DNA from: Apodemus sylvaticus
Lineage: Eukaryota > Chordata > Mammalia > Rodentia > Muridae
Direction: 5' to 3'
DNA length: 64,000 nucleotides
NCBI RefSeq assembly: GCF_947179515.1
Contig: NC_067472.1
Location: 102,615,658 to 102,679,657, forward strand
The notes under the pieces were generated by a model, which was not told where the DNA came from, did no database searches, and was given only the letters and a program-made list of their open reading frames with translations. A program made the position numbers and the translations under genes. Shown here piece after piece: positions 23,527 to 36,592 of the stretch (position 1 is the stretch's first letter; every line of letters starts with the position of its first letter).

Positions 23527-26500
23527 ACATAAAAATTACATCAAAAACAGCAGGAAGCAACAATCACTATTCCTTGATATCTCTTATCATCAATGGACTC
23601 AATTCCTCAATAAAAAAAAAAAACATAGACTAACAGACTGGATTCATAAACAAGACCCAACATTTTGCTGCATACAGGAAACGCATCTCAGTGTCAAAGG
23701 AAAACACTACCTAAGAGTAAAAGGTGAGAAAACAGTTCTCCAAGCAAATGGTCCCAGGAAACAAGCCGGAGTAGCCATTCTAAATCAGATAAAATAAACT
23801 TTCCACCAAAAGTCATCAAAAAAGATACAGAAGGCCACTTTATACTCATCAAAGGAAAAATCTACCAGGAAGAACTCTCAATTTTGAACATCTATGCCCC
23901 AAGTAAAAGGGCACCTGCATTCGTAAAGGAAACCTTACTAAAACTTAAAGCATATTTTGCACCCCACACAATAATTGTGGGGGACTTAAACACCCCAATC
24001 TCTTCAATGGACAGGTCAGGGAAACACAAACTAAACAGAGTCACAGTGAAACTAACAGAAGTTTTGGACCAAATGGACTTAATAGATATCTATGGAACAT
24101 TTCATCCTCAATCAAGAGGATATACCTTCTTCTCAGCACCTCATGGTACCTTCTCCAAAATTGACCATATAATTGGTCACAAAACAAACCTCAACAGATA
24201 TAAGATGATCGAACTAATTCCATGCCTCCTATTAGATCACTATGGAATAAGGGTCACCTTCAATAGCAACAAAAACAACAACAAGCCCACATATACATGG
24301 AAGCTGAATGACTCTCTACTCAATAATACCTTGATCAAGGAAGAAATAAGGAAAGAAATCGAAGCCTTTTTAGAACTTAATGAAAATGAAGGCACAACAT
24401 ACCCAATTTTGTGGGACACAGTGAAAGCAATGCTAAAAGGAAAACTCATAGCTCTGAGTGCCTACAAAAAGAAACTGGAGAGAGCATACACTAGCAGTTT
24501 AGCAGAACACCTGAAAGCTTTAGAACTAAAAGAAGCTAATACACCCAAGAGGAGTAGAAGGCAGGAAATCATCAAACTCAGGGCTGAAATCAACCAAGTT
24601 GAAACAAAAAGAACTATACAAAGAATCAAAAAAAAGTAGGAGCTGGTTCTTGGAGAAAATCAACAAGATAGATAAACCTTTAGCCAGACTAACCAGAGGG
24701 CACAGAGACAGCACTCAAATTAACAAAATCAGAAATGAAAAGGGTGATATAACAACAGAAACTGAGGAAATCCAAAAAAATTATCATACCCTACTACAAA
24801 AGCCTATACTCAAGAAAACTGGAAAATCTGGATGAAATGGACAATTTCCTAGACAGATACCAATTACCAAAATTTAATCAGGATTAGATACACCATTTAA
24901 ATGAACCCATAACCCCAAAAGAAATAAAAGGGGTCATAGAAAGTCTCCCAACCAAAAAAAGCACAGGACCAGATGGCTTTAGTGCAGAATTCTATCAGAC
25001 ATTCAAAGGAGACCTAATGTCAATACTCTTCAAACTATTCTACAAAATAGAAACAGAAGGAACATTACCCAACTCGTTTTATGAAGCCACACTTTCGCTG
25101 ATACCAAAACCACACAAAGATCCAACAAAAAAAGGGAACCTTAGACCAATTTCCTTTATGAATATCGATGCAAAAATACTCAATAAAATTTGTGCCAACC
25201 GAATTCAAGAACATATCAAAACAATCATTCACCACAATGAAGTAGGCTTCATCCCAGGGATGTGGGGATGGTTTAATATACGGAAATCTATCAATGTAAT
25301 CCACTACATAAACAAACTCAAAGAAAAAAACCACATGGTCATTTCATTAGATGTTGAAAAAGCATTTGACAAAATTCAGCATCCTTTCATGCTAAAAGTC
25401 TTGGAAAGAACAGGAATTCAAGGCCCATACCTAAACATAGTAAAAGCAATATACAGCAAACCTGTAGCCAACATCAAACTAAATGGAGAGAAGCTTGAAG
25501 CAATCCCACTAACAGGGACTAGACAAGGCTGCACCCTCTTCTCCATATCTTTTCAATATAGTACTTGAAGTTCTACCTAGAGCAATTAGGCAACACAAGG
25601 AGGTCAAAGGGATACAAATTGGAAAAGAAGAAGTCAAACTATCACTATTTGCAGATGATATGATAGTATACTTAAGTGACCCAAAAACTCCACCAGAGAA
25701 CTCCTACAGCTGATAAACAACTTCAGCAAAGTGGCTGGTTATAAAATTAACTCAAGCAAATCAGTAGCCTTCCTATACTCAAAGGATAAACAGGCTGAGA
25801 AAGAAATTAGGGAAATGACACCCTTCACAATACCCACAAACAATATAAATAAGTTGGTGTCACTCTAACCAAACAAGTGATAGATCTGTATGACAGGAAC
25901 TTCAAGTCTTTGAAGAAAGAAATCCAATAAGACCTCAGAAGATGAAATAATCTTCCTTCCTCTTGGAATGGCAGGATTACTATAGTAAAAATGGCCATCT
26001 TGCCAAAAACAACCTATAGACTCATTGTAATCCCCATCAAAATCGCAACTCAATTCTTCATAGACTTAGAAAGAGCAATTCTCAAATTCATCTGGAATAA
26101 TAAAAAACCCAGGATAGCTAAAACTATTCTCAACAGTAAAAGAGCTTCTGGGGGAATCAGTATACCCAACCTCAAGCAGTACTACAGAGCAATTGTGTTA
26201 AAAACTGCATGGTATTGGTACAGTGACAGGCAAGTAGATCAATAGAATAGAATTAAAGATCCGAAATGAACCCACAGAATTATGGTCACTTGATCTTTGA
26301 TAAAGAAGCTACAGCCATCCAGTGGGAAAAAAAAGATAGCCTCTTCAACAAATAGTGCTGGTTCAACTGGAGGTCAGCATGCAAAAGAATACAAATTGAT
26401 CCATTCTTATCTCTTTGTACTAAGCTCAAGTCCAAGTGGATCAAGATACATAAAACCAGACACAGTGAAACTAATAGAAAAAAACTGGGGAATCCCCTTG

Positions 26501-27368
26501 AGGACATGGGCACAGGGGAAAATTTCCTCAACAGAACACCAATAGCTTATGCTCTTAGATCACGAATTGAAAAATGGGACCTCATAAAACTACAAAGTTT
26601 CTATAAGGCAAAAGACATTGTCAAAAGGACAAAACAGCAACCAACAAATTTGGAAAAGATCTTTAATAACACTACATCAGACAGAGGGCTTATATCTAAG
26701 ATATACAAAGAACTCAAGAAGGTAGGCTCCAGAGAGCCAAATAGCCCTCTTAAAAATGGGGTACAGAGCTAAACAAAGAATTTTCTCCTGAGGAATATCA
26801 AATGGCTCAGAAGTACCTAAAGAAATGTTCAACATCCTTAGTCATCAGAGAAATGCAAATCAAAACAACTCTGTGATTTCACCTCACACCAGTCAGAATA
26901 GCTAAAATCAAAAAGTCAGGAGAAAACTGGTGCTGGCCAGGATGTGGAGAAAGAGAAACACTCCTCCACTGCTGGTGGGGTTGCAAGCTGGTACAACCAC
27001 TCTGGAAATCAGTCTGACAGTTCATCAGAAAACTGGGAATGATACTTCCAGAGGACACTGTTATACCACTGCTGGGCATATATCCAGAGGATCCCCCAGC
27101 ATGTAATAAGGATGCATGCTCCACTATGTTCATAGCAGCCCTATTTATAATAGCCAGAAGCTGGAAAGAACCCAGGTGTCCTTCAAGGGAGGAATGGATG
27201 CAAAAAAATGTGGTATATATACACAATGGAGTACTATTCAGCCATTAGAAACAATGAATTCATGAAATGGTTAGACAAATGGATGGAGCTGGAGAACATC
27301 ATACTAAGTGAGGCAACCCAGTTTCAAAAGATCAATCATGGTATGCACTCACTGATAAACGATATTAG
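23527..27368 (+). pseudogene. L1 ORF2 (endonuclease/reverse transcriptase), disrupted
   Basis: ORF2p nicks target DNA and reverse-transcribes L1 RNA. The start region (NNHYSLISLIINGLNS) is in one frame. The endonuclease is in another (23884-24639), with the GDLNTP motif (about 23980) and SKIDHIIGHK, but the serine of the usual SDH motif is Leu. The reverse-transcriptase region follows in further frames, with an FADD active-site box at 25648-25659. The C-terminal cysteine-rich stretch lies near 26930-27100. At least four frame changes are visible, so it is not functional. Confidence 0.85.
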
Positions 27369-27616
27369 CCTAGAAGCTTGGAATATCCAAGACACAATTC
27401 ACATATCAAATGATGCCCAAGAAGAAGGAAGGAATGGCCCCAGTCCTGGAAAAGCTCAGTGCAGCATTGTTGGGGAATAACAGGATAGGGAAGTGGGAAA
27501 GTGTGGATTGGGGAACAGGGGGAGGGAAGAGGGCTTATGGGATTTTTGGGGAGGGGGCGTCCAGGAAAGGGGAAATCACTTGAAATGTAAATAAAGAGTA
27601 TATCGAATAAAAAAAG

Positions 27617-27832
27617 ATATTAAGGAAGAAAAAAGATTCTTTTCCCTCCCTGGAGAAAGGAAGGTGGGTGTTAAAAAAAGTTATTTTATAGAAGTGTTGC
27701 TTTTTAGAACTAAGAACATTACAGGCAAAAGTAGAGAGGTTTCAACTGGACAAATGTCATTAAAGCTATATAAGAAATAATTTCTTGAGCTACGAAATGA
27801 TGTACTTAATGCGGCAAACTAGAACTTTCTAC

Positions 27833-27869
<37 letters not shown>

Positions 27870-29200
27870 TTTGATTGATCAAGTTCCTCAAACCATCTCT
27901 CAAACTCTAGTTGTCATCTAGCCTCTCCTGTCTTGGTACTCACACCAGAGACCAGAGAAACCTGCTGCCTTGGAATACTATTTATAAGCAAGAGCAAAGT
28001 TTACTTCATAAAATGTTCTTTTCTGAGTCTGCTTACAGGGAAATGTGCAGATTCCTCTTCAATGGTGGCCTAGTGACAGGATGTCTTGTCTCTCAGTATC
28101 TTTCTGCTGAAGCTATCAAAAAGAAACATGAAGTTTTATACATACACACACACAAAACACAAATATCCAATTTTTAAGGCAATGCAAAGCTACCAAGTAA
28201 ATGTTAGATTGTGTATATAAACTGCTTTTCATATTCTTGTGTTACCATTTTTCATTACATTTCCTTCTAATTCAGTAAGAAAAAAGAATTCTAAATCTTT
28301 TTTCTCTTTCATGCATATGAATTCCTAGAAAGGAAAATCTGTCTGATACAGGAAGGAGGCAATAGTATAAAATTATAGAAATGGGTGCCAAGAAAGCCAC
28401 TAGTGTAGAAGAGAAGAGATTCACAGACATATGCAAGGTACTTGCACAAAAACCTAATTTCTTCTAGTTTGGTTTGCTCAAAAGCTACAATTTTCTTCAT
28501 TGATCAAGAAAGAATAGAACTGAAATCCACAGGGACCTGTTTTTTTTTCTCATTTCTTTTTATGTAATAGTAGCTCTAGGGGAAATGGCAATAATGAAAG
28601 GTTCTTCCTGGAAAATTGTAAAGCTCAGATAAAAGCAGGCCAGAATAACATACAACCAAGGCAAGATTTCATCCTGGAGTTCAGCCTGGTGAGTCTCTCA
28701 TTTTTCAGCTCACAGACAGTTAAAGGGAAAGAGAAAACAGAAGAGAGGCCAAGAAACATGAGGCATATTGAAGGCAAAAATTGCAAATGAAGCTTTGTAA
28801 ACATTTACAGGAATAAAGGACATGGAATACGGACAAGTATAATGAAAGCTATGTAACACTATTAGAAGATGCTAGACTGTACATTTTAGAAAGGTTAGTC
28901 TGCTTGGTGTCTAATGTATGATAGAATATTGTTGACATATGGTTTAAACTGACTTTGAAAGAAATACCTATTCTAAAAATAATAGGTTAAAAGTGTATTA
29001 GCTTTAATTACTCTCTATTGTCCATATCAAGAGACACATAGAGACTTTATTTGTGGAAAGTAACAACACTTGATCTTAAATTTCTTCAAATATATGTTGA
29101 ATTACTGAGAAAGCTGTTTTATGAAAATCATTCTGATGTAGACTTCATACTCTGAAGCATTTAATATCATCATACTATACTAGTCTCAAGTATGGTGGTT
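27617..29200. other. No recognised gene; contains (GT)n
   Basis: AT-rich sequence with a GT microsatellite at 27834-27869 and a short CA run near 28145. The 88-codon frame at 27911-28177 shows no domain. Nothing else was identified. Confidence 0.5.
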
Positions 29201-29298
29201 TGGGCTGGAGATGTGGGTTGAGTGGTTAGTATGTAAACTAAGTAAAAAATGCATATATATCCTAGTAAGTGGGTAGATAGATAGATAGATAGACAGAT

Positions 29299-29357
<59 letters not shown>

Positions 29358-29500
29358 GATAGACAGACAATAGATAATAGCAAAAGTGGGGAGAAAGAGC
29401 AAAAGTATGTTGGGGTGTGTGGTGGTATTGATCTAAGAAGAGATGGGGAGATGAAAAACATGATCAAAATATATTGTATAAAAATTAATTAAAAAGAAAT
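29201..29500 (+). repeat. SINE fragment, (TAGA)n tract and old L1 3' end
   Basis: 'gggctggagatgtgggttgagtg' (29203-29225) resembles a tRNA-derived SINE head. It is followed by a (TAGA)n/(GATA)n run at 29273-29372. The end of an old L1 3' UTR follows ('catgatcaaaatatattgta' with an A-rich end, 29375-29500). Tyr-Leu-Ser repeat peptides on the minus strand are artefacts of the microsatellite. Confidence 0.75.
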
Positions 29501-30399
29501 GGTTGATATATGTAGTTGTATAGGTAGCATCTATCAGATAAATATAGCAGTAATATATATTCTTATTTTTAAAATACTGAAACATATTTGTCATACTAAT
29601 AGGTTTCACTGAGATAATTCTCCAAATACACAATCATGTATTGATCAAGTCCTTGAACTCCAAAATCTATCACTGCCTCAATTACAAACCTAAAGATGCT
29701 AATATGTAGCATTCAGCAAGATATTGAGATACTCACAGGGACTGTGTGTTTCTACAATATTTGTGGAGGATTGTGTGTTGATTCTGCATGCTTGAAGATG
29801 TTGATCAACATGTATAACAGGTAAACATTCAAATTTGTAATGTACCAATAGATTAAAACTTTTACTAATTCATTTATGTTCTGATTTAATAGTGTCTAGA
29901 GATTAACATAAAGTCATCCAGGAGTGAGTTTAGTATTCTTGGGTGATTCTTAACACAGTCTTGGCCTACCATTGCAGTACTGTCCTTTGGTTAACTGGAT
30001 TAATTTCCAGTACTATATTAGGGGCTAGTTGAAGTCTAAATTTATCAACATACAAGGATACCCTATTATTAAAGATGGTAAAAATAAAAAGTACTCATAA
30101 AAGGCAGTATCAATAAAAAATAATTCCTAATGATTGGTTATAAGGCTATCTATTTCTGAAAGGATGACTGTACAATAGATTTAACACAATATTTTAATTT
30201 TATTTACTGTGTTATGTGTAGCTTCCTGCAAGGCTTGCCCTTGTGGTTCACAGTGCACTTGAAATGGATACAATGGCTTCCAGAAAAACATGTGTAGGCT
30301 ATATCTCATCCCTTTAAATAGTACCAGGTCTCCAATTTTAAAAATCTACCCTGAGAGCTACCAATTAATGAGCATGCAATTCTGAAGACTGATTCATGC
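29501..30399. other. 5' flank of the OR52E-type gene
   Basis: AT-rich and without recognised features apart from the splice acceptor just before the ATG. Upstream exons and promoter were not located. Confidence 0.45.
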
Positions 30400-30410
30400 G
30401 TTCTCCTATA
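30400..30410 (+). promoter_or_regulatory. Predicted 3' splice site before the OR52E-type gene
   Basis: 'gcgttctcctatag' ends in AG at 30409-30410, two bases before the ATG. A pyrimidine tract so close to the start fits the usual OR layout of non-coding 5' exons joined to one coding exon. Confidence 0.55.
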
Positions 30411-30412
30411 GG

Positions 30413-31366
30413 ATGATCCTTCCCAATGACACTCAGTTTCACCCTTCCACTTTCTTGTTGCTGGGGATCCCAGGACTAGAATCTCTTCACATCTGGATTG
30501 GATTTCCTTTCTGTGTTGTATACATGATTGCTCTCTTAGGAAATGTAACCATCTTGTTTGTGATCAAAACTGAGAGCAGCCTCCACCAGCCCATGTTCTA
30601 TTTTCTGGCTATGTTGGCTACCATTGACTTGGGCCTCTCAACAGCAACCATCCCTAAGATGCTTGGGATCTTCTGGATTAATCTCAAAGAGATACTCTTT
30701 GAAGACTGCCTTATACAGATGTTTTTCATCCACAAATTCACACTTATGGAGTCAGCAGTCCTCTTGGCGATGGCTTATGACCGCTATGTGGCCATCTGTA
30801 TCCCACTTCGGTATAGCACCATTCTCACCAACAAGGTCGTTTCTATGATTGGCATTGCTGTGCTAGTGAGGGCAATTATCTTTGTTATTCCATTTATATT
30901 TCTCATTTTGAGACTGCCATTCTGTGGGCATCACATCATTCCCCATACCTACTGTGAACACATGGGACTAGCACGTCTGTCTTGTGCCAGTGTCAAGGCC
31001 AATGTAATTTATGGCTTGTGTGCCATATGCAATCTACTGTTTGACATTGTAGCCATCGCTCTTTCTTACATACAAATATTACGTGTTGTATTTCATCTCC
31101 CTTCTCAGGAAGCCCGGCTCAAGTCCCTCAGCACTTGTGGGTCTCATGTCTGTGTCATCCTTGCCTTCTACACACCAGCTCTCTTTTCCTTCATGACTCA
31201 CCGCTTTGGTAGGAATGTGCCTCGCTATATACATATACTTCTGGCCAACCTTTATGTTGTAGTTCCACCCATGCTCAATCCTGTCATATATGGGGTGAGA
31301 ACCAAACAAATCTATGACCGGGTAAAGAAAATGCTATTACAAGCACGAGGAAGGGAAAAGGAATAG
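30413..31366 (+). CDS. Or52e: Class I olfactory receptor, OR52E subfamily
   Basis: This is a 317-residue odorant receptor, a membrane GPCR of olfactory sensory neurons expected to couple to Golf. N5 is in an NDT sequon. Visible motifs include FHPSTFLLLGIPGLE (9-23), GN (43-44), LHQPMFYFLAML (57-68), PKMLGIFW (81-88), MAYDRYVAICIP (120-131), ECL2 cysteines C171/C181/C191 with TM3 C99, HTYCEHMG, SxxEARLKSLSTCGSH, R264 (6.59) in HRFG, and NPVIYGVRTKQIYD (289-302). The last stretch and IGFPFC/IPKMLGIFW are typical of OR52E. No frameshift or stop is present. The tail is slightly long and charged (ARGREKE). The subfamily call is confident; the individual gene number is not given. Confidence 0.95.
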   Translation: MILPNDTQFHPSTFLLLGIPGLESLHIWIGFPFCVVYMIALLGNVTILFVIKTESSLHQPMFYFLAMLATIDLGLSTATIPKMLGIFWINLKEILFEDCLIQMFFIHKFTLMESAVLLAMAYDRYVAICIPLRYSTILTNKVVSMIGIAVLVRAIIFVIPFIFLILRLPFCGHHIIPHTYCEHMGLARLSCASVKANVIYGLCAICNLLFDIVAIALSYIQILRVVFHLPSQEARLKSLSTCGSHVCVILAFYTPALFSFMTHRFGRNVPRYIHILLANLYVVVPPMLNPVIYGVRTKQIYDRVKKMLLQARGREKE

Positions 31367-32540
31367 CACATCATTGTATGAGGCTCCACAGATATCACCC
31401 AGAAACATGTCCTGCAGTAAAAGTCACTTTCCAATAGTCAACATTCTGCTCTAAGTCTTTTAAATGTGTGGATTTTCATGCTACTTCACAAAAGAGAAAA
31501 CTGGTGTTTTATTCTGATGCTTCAGTGTCCTTGCAATTGTATTTGAGTAATGCAAACCTCTTTTCTCTTTCATCAGAGACCTGGTGGGTGTTTTGCGAAA
31601 TATTTCAAGAGAACCATTTTTGTTACAAAAGGTTATGTTTCCTGGAGTTTCTTTTCTTGGTGAGACTGTGCTAATTTTCTGAATGTTGATATCATAACTG
31701 TGGGACTTTGAAGATGAAATGGTGATTACAAAATCTTCTCTCACTTTGAAATTTACAAAGTTTTAATTTGCTAGCACTCAGTTTATAAAGTGCCATTCTT
31801 TCCTTTAGAGCCTTGTACATCATGATAATTTATATCACTATATGCTTCCAAAGACCATAAATTTCTATTGCAACACAGTATCAATTTTAATATACCACTG
31901 TATTTATTCAGATTTAACAAAATATGCTCATCCCTTCCATTCAGCCAACTACCATATATGTGTATGTATGTATATATCAGAACACACACATATGTTCTTC
32001 AATTCACCTCAAGCTTTTGGTCTGTCAGTAAAGTTTTATTGTTTGCAATTATAGATTTCAGCAACATAGCATATGTTTTTACCATAAGTATAGCCATTGT
32101 CCTGGTGGTAATTATGCAACTAGAAGGTATAAAATAACAGTCTTATATATTTCTATTAATAAAGATTCTTTGAAAATTTTTAGTGTACCTACTTACTTGA
32201 TGATTTATGTACATTCCTTTTTATAGTTGTTTATACAACTCTATATTCAACTCTACATTCATTAGCTTACCATCATATATGCTCAATATTCACTTAGTTG
32301 TTTCCAAATATGATAATATTTCTTGTTCTCTATACCTCGAGATAATGTTTTCTTTGATATGATATCATATGTGGTATTTTTGTATTTACTTAAAATCATT
32401 TAACTTTATGTTTATTTGAGCATTATTTTGCTGATATAAAATTCTACTATAGATTTTTCTTTCAGAGGTTTAAAAATATCATTTTATTCTATTTTTCTTC
32501 CACATATTGATTTGGATGACAACTTGAATGTCTTAGCATT
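31367..32540. other. 3' flank of the OR52E-type gene with a candidate poly(A) signal
   Basis: AATAAA at 32158-32163 is followed by T/GT-rich sequence, giving a possible 3' UTR of about 0.8 kb. The rest is AT-rich with no recognised repeat. Confidence 0.5.
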
Positions 32541-34420
32541 GCTATTTTTTATTGGATATTTACTTATATTACAAATGTTATCCCCTTTCCTGGCCCCCTC
32601 CCCTTGATTCTATTAGGGTGATCCCTCACCCACCAACCCACTCCCGCCTGACCGCCCTCACATCCCCCTACACTGGGGCATCAAGCCTTCACAGGACCAA
32701 GAAGGATCTCTCCTCTCATTGATGCCTGACAAGGCCATCCTCTGCTACATATGCAGCTGGAACCATGGGTCCCTCCATATGTACACTTGGTTGGTGGTTT
32801 AGTCTGGGAGGTCTTGTGGGTGGCCTGACTGATTGATATTGTTGGTCTTCCTATGGGGTTGCAAACCCCTTCAGCTCCTTCAGTCCTTTCTCTAACTTCT
32901 CCATTGAGGACCTTGTGCTCAATTCAAGTTCAAGAGTTGGCTACAAGAATCCACCTCTGAATTTGTCAGGCTCTGGTAGAGTCTCTCAGGAGACAGCTAT
33001 GTCAGGCTCCTGTCAGCATGCACTTATTGGAATCCATAATAGTGTCTGCATTTGGTGATTGTATGTGGGATGGATCCCCAGGTGGGATAGTTTGTAGATG
33101 GGCTTTCCTTCAGTCTCTGTGCCATGCTTTGTCTCTGTATTTGCTCTCATAAGTATATTTTATTTCCCATTCTAAGAAGAACTGAAGTATCCACACTTTT
33201 GTATTCCTTCTTCTTGAGCTTCATGTGGTCTGTGAATTGTCTCTTGGGTAGTCTGAGATTTTGGGGTAATATCCACTTATCAGTGAATGCATACTATATG
33301 TGTTCTTATGTAATTGTGTTACCTCACTCAGGATTATATTTTCAAGTTCCATCCATTTGCCAAGGAATTTCATGAAGTCATTGTTTATAATAGCTTAGTA
33401 GTACTCCATTGTGTAAATGTACCACATTTTCTGTATCCATTCCTCTGTTGAAGGATATCTTGATTCTTTCCAGCTTCTGGCTATTATAAATAAGACTGTT
33501 ATGAATATAGTGGAGCATGTATCCTTGTTATATGTTGGACCTTCTTTTGGGTATATGTCAAGGAGTGGTATAGCTGGGTCCTCAGGCAATACTAGGTCCA
33601 ATTTTCTGAGGAACCAACAGATTGACTTCCAGAGTGGTTGTACCAGCTTGCAATCCCACCAACAATGGAGGAGTGGTCCCCTTTCTGGACATCCTCACTA
33701 GCATCTGTTGTCACCTGAATTTTTGATCTTAGTCATTCTGACTGGTGTGAGGTAGAATCTCAGGGTTGTTTTGATTTGCATTTCCCTGATGACTAAGGAT
33801 GTTGAACATTTCTTTAGGTGCTTCTCAGCCATTTGATATTCCTCATTTGAGAATTCTTTGTTAAGCTCTGTACCCCATTTTTAATAGGCTTATTTGATTC
33901 TCTGGAGTCTAACTTCTTGAGTTTCTTGTATATATTGGATACTAGCCCTATATCAGATATAGGATTAAAAAAGATCTTTTCCCAATCTGTTGGTGTTGTT
34001 TTGTCTTATTGACAGTGTCCTTTGCCTTACAGGATCTTTGCAATTTTATGAGGTCCCATTTGTCAATTCTTGATCTAAAACATAAACCCTTGGTGTTCTG
34101 TTCAGAAAAATTTCCCCTATTCCCTTGTGTTCAAGGCTCTTCCCCACTTTCTCTTCTATTAATTTCAGGATATCAGGTTTTATGATCTACTTGGACTTGA
34201 GCTTTGTACAAGGAGATAAAAATGGATCTATTTGAATTCTTCTACATCATAACTGCCCGCTGAACTAGTACCATTTGTTGAAAATGCTTTCTTGTTTCCA
34301 CTGGACAGACTTGGCTCCTTTGTCAAAGATTAAGAGATCATATGTGTGTAGGTTCATTTTTGGGTCTTTAATTTTATTCCATTGATCTACCTGCCTGTCT
34401 TTGTACTAATACCATACTGG

Positions 34421-34618
34421 TTTTTTTTTTTTTTTTTTTTGGTTTTTTTTTTTTTTTTTTTTTGGATTTGGTTTTTTTTTTCAAGACAGGGTTTCTCAGT
34501 ATAGCCCTGGCTGTCCTGGAACTCACTCTGTAGACCAGGCTGGCCTCGAACTCAGAAATCCTCCTGCCTCTGCCTCCCAGAGTGCTGGGATTACAGGCGT
34601 GTGCCACCACGCCCGGCT

Positions 34619-34619
<1 letters not shown>
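34421..34619 (-). mobile_element. B1 SINE (7SL-derived)
   Basis: On the minus strand, 'gccgggcgtggtggcacacg' through 'gaaaccctgtcttg' is a near-consensus B1 with A-rich tail (T-rich at 34421-34480 here). The 'aactcagaaatc' variant is the mouse-type form. It is inserted into L1 sequence reading '..accatactgg' / 'atcactattgctctg..'. Confidence 0.95.

Positions 34620-34679
<60 letters not shown>
34620..34679. repeat. 60-nt homopolymer T run
   Basis: An uninterrupted T tract lies on the head side of the B1, where a target duplication rather than a tail is expected. Confidence 0.9.
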
Positions 34680-34681
<2 letters not shown>

Positions 34682-35140
34682 CACTATTGCTCTGTAATAC
34701 AGCTTGATATCAGGGATGGTGATTCCCCCAGAAGTTCTTTAACTGTTGTGAATAGTTTTTGATCTCCTCAATATTTTGTTATTCCAAATGTGTCTGAGAA
34801 TTATTTTTTCTAACTCTATGAAGAATTGAGTTGGAATTTTGATGGGGATTGCATCTATACATTGCTTTTGGCAAGATGGCCATTTTTACTATATTAATCC
34901 TTCCAATCCATGAACATGAGAAAATCTTTCCATCTTCTGAAATCTCCTTTGATTTCTTTCTTCAAGGATTTGAAGTTCTTGTCATAGAGATCTTTCACTT
35001 GGTTAGAGTCACACCAAAGTATTTTATATTGCTTGTGACTATTATGAAGCGTTTTATTTCCCTATTCTTTTCTTCAGTCTGTCTTTTGAGTAGAGGAAGA
35101 CTACTCATTTGTTTGAGTTAATTTTATATCCAATCACTTT

Positions 35141-35824
35141 TAAAAATATATCTATTTTTCTTGCTTGCATTCATATTTTGTCTTTGAAGTGAGGATTTTC
35201 ATTTCACTTGTTTGTTATGTTATACATGAAACAAAACTTGTGAATCTTGTATGTTTGCGTCTGAATTTTTTTGTTTAATAAGATTTCTTTTAGCTTCACT
35301 TATTTTCCTATAATAATGGGATTTAATTATTTTTACTATTAAAATGTAGTTGACTAAATACATATATATATGTGTGTGTGTGTATGTATATATATATATA
35401 TATATTATACAACATAATGTTGATAAAAGAATAAATTATGAAAAGGTTAACTGAAATTAAAAAACTTAAGAAACTTATAATTATCTCTATTATATTATTT
35501 TCATTGTGAAAATATATAAGCAGAAACTTGGTAATTTTCAAGTTTATAGTACTTTCTTATTAATCATTGTCACAATGTTATATGGTAAATATCTGGAATT
35601 CAGTCTAAACAAAATGTTTTACTTTACAGTCTTTGGCATGTAGTTCAATTAGTACAATGCTTGTTTAGGATATTAAAAGTCTGTATGTGGTCCTAACCAC
35701 TGCATATAACTGACACCGGTGACATGCGCTTATAAGTTCAAAATTAAGGAATTAGTCAGGAAAATTTGAAAGCTCAGGATCATCATTGCCTAAATTGTAA
35801 TATCAGTACCAGCATAGGCTACAT

Positions 35825-35872
<48 letters not shown>

Positions 35873-35898
35873 CTTACGTTCTATGTACATATGTATGC

Positions 35899-35931
<33 letters not shown>

Positions 35932-36189
35932 TGTATAAATGCATATCTTAACCAACATTTTCTCATTTCCCTATTCCCAACACCATGAATCTAGTAACAA
36001 CTTTTCTTTTACTCTTCATCTGTGAGCTAAGTAGGTTGTTGTTCTTTTTTATAAATAACCTAATTTAGAAGATGCAGTCTTGTCTAAGAGCAGCAAATTT
36101 TTGTTCCCATACTGCCATCAGATTTATTCATGTGCTATCAAATGAGAGGGCTTCCTTTTATCAAGTCAGGAGGGTACATATCAAATTTA
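35141..36189. repeat. Intergenic DNA with several microsatellites
   Basis: TATG/TG/TA alternation lies at about 35360-35406, (AC)n at about 35828-35871 and (TATG)n at about 35890-35937. The rest is AT-rich without recognised features. Thr-His and Tyr-Val-Cys-Met repeat frames are microsatellite artefacts. Confidence 0.75.
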
Positions 36190-36592
36190 AAATACACCCA
36201 CCTGTGATATCCCAAGTTTAAGATCTCTGGGGACACAGACCACAAGGCTGCTACATACACCCAGGACCTGTGCAGATCAGATACATGCCTGGCTGGTTTG
36301 TATGCCAGCCAGGCATGGGTGCTGTGCCCTGTGGGAGGTGCTTCCCACCACCATCTTTGTTCCCTGGTGGAGCAGACACCCAGAACCAGGTTCATAGAGA
36401 CAACCGGAGTATAACATTGCTTGGGGCAGGACACACCAGGGCTCCAATAGCACCAAGAGGAGGACAGCACATCAGCTATCTGTGCCAGGGGAAACCCATT
36501 TATCCAGTGGTGTGGAAATAGCCTTAAAGGCTCACAGGATGTTCAAGCACCAGCCAGTGACAAGAGGACCAACTAATGCCAGAGATAACCAG

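Larger units (their letters stand above)
21897..27616 (+). mobile_element. Near-full-length murine L1, defective
   Basis: Non-coding leader (21897-22417), ORF1, ORF2, a G-rich 3' UTR (about 27370-27590) and an A-rich tail are in sense order. It belongs to the type ending 'tgtaaataaagagtatatcg'. Both ORFs carry frameshifts and stops, so it cannot move itself. The monomeric promoter seems absent, suggesting 5' truncation. No convincing target duplication was found in the A-rich flanks. Confidence 0.9.
32545..35140 (-). mobile_element. 5'-truncated antisense L1 containing a B1
   Basis: Poly-T and a C-rich 3' UTR (32545-33250) are followed by the ORF2 C-terminus and reverse-transcriptase region, all antisense and collinear. 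It is cut off near 35140 within ORF2. The frames are short fragments. A B1 with T-runs interrupts it at 34421-34679. A 'ctattttt' match at both ends is too short to claim as a target duplication. Confidence 0.85.

Noticed and set aside
23884..24639. 251-codon open frame with endonuclease-like sequence
   Set aside because: It is the endonuclease part of a defective L1 ORF2, not an independent gene.
29273..29372. Regularly spaced repeats resembling an array
   Set aside because: Simple tetranucleotide repeat without unique spacers; not a CRISPR array.
29170..29467. Minus-strand frames with Tyr-Leu-Ser-Ile repeats
   Set aside because: Translation of a (TAGA)n microsatellite.
35766..35951. Frame with Thr-His repeats
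   Set aside because: Translation of (AC)n and (TATG)n microsatellites.
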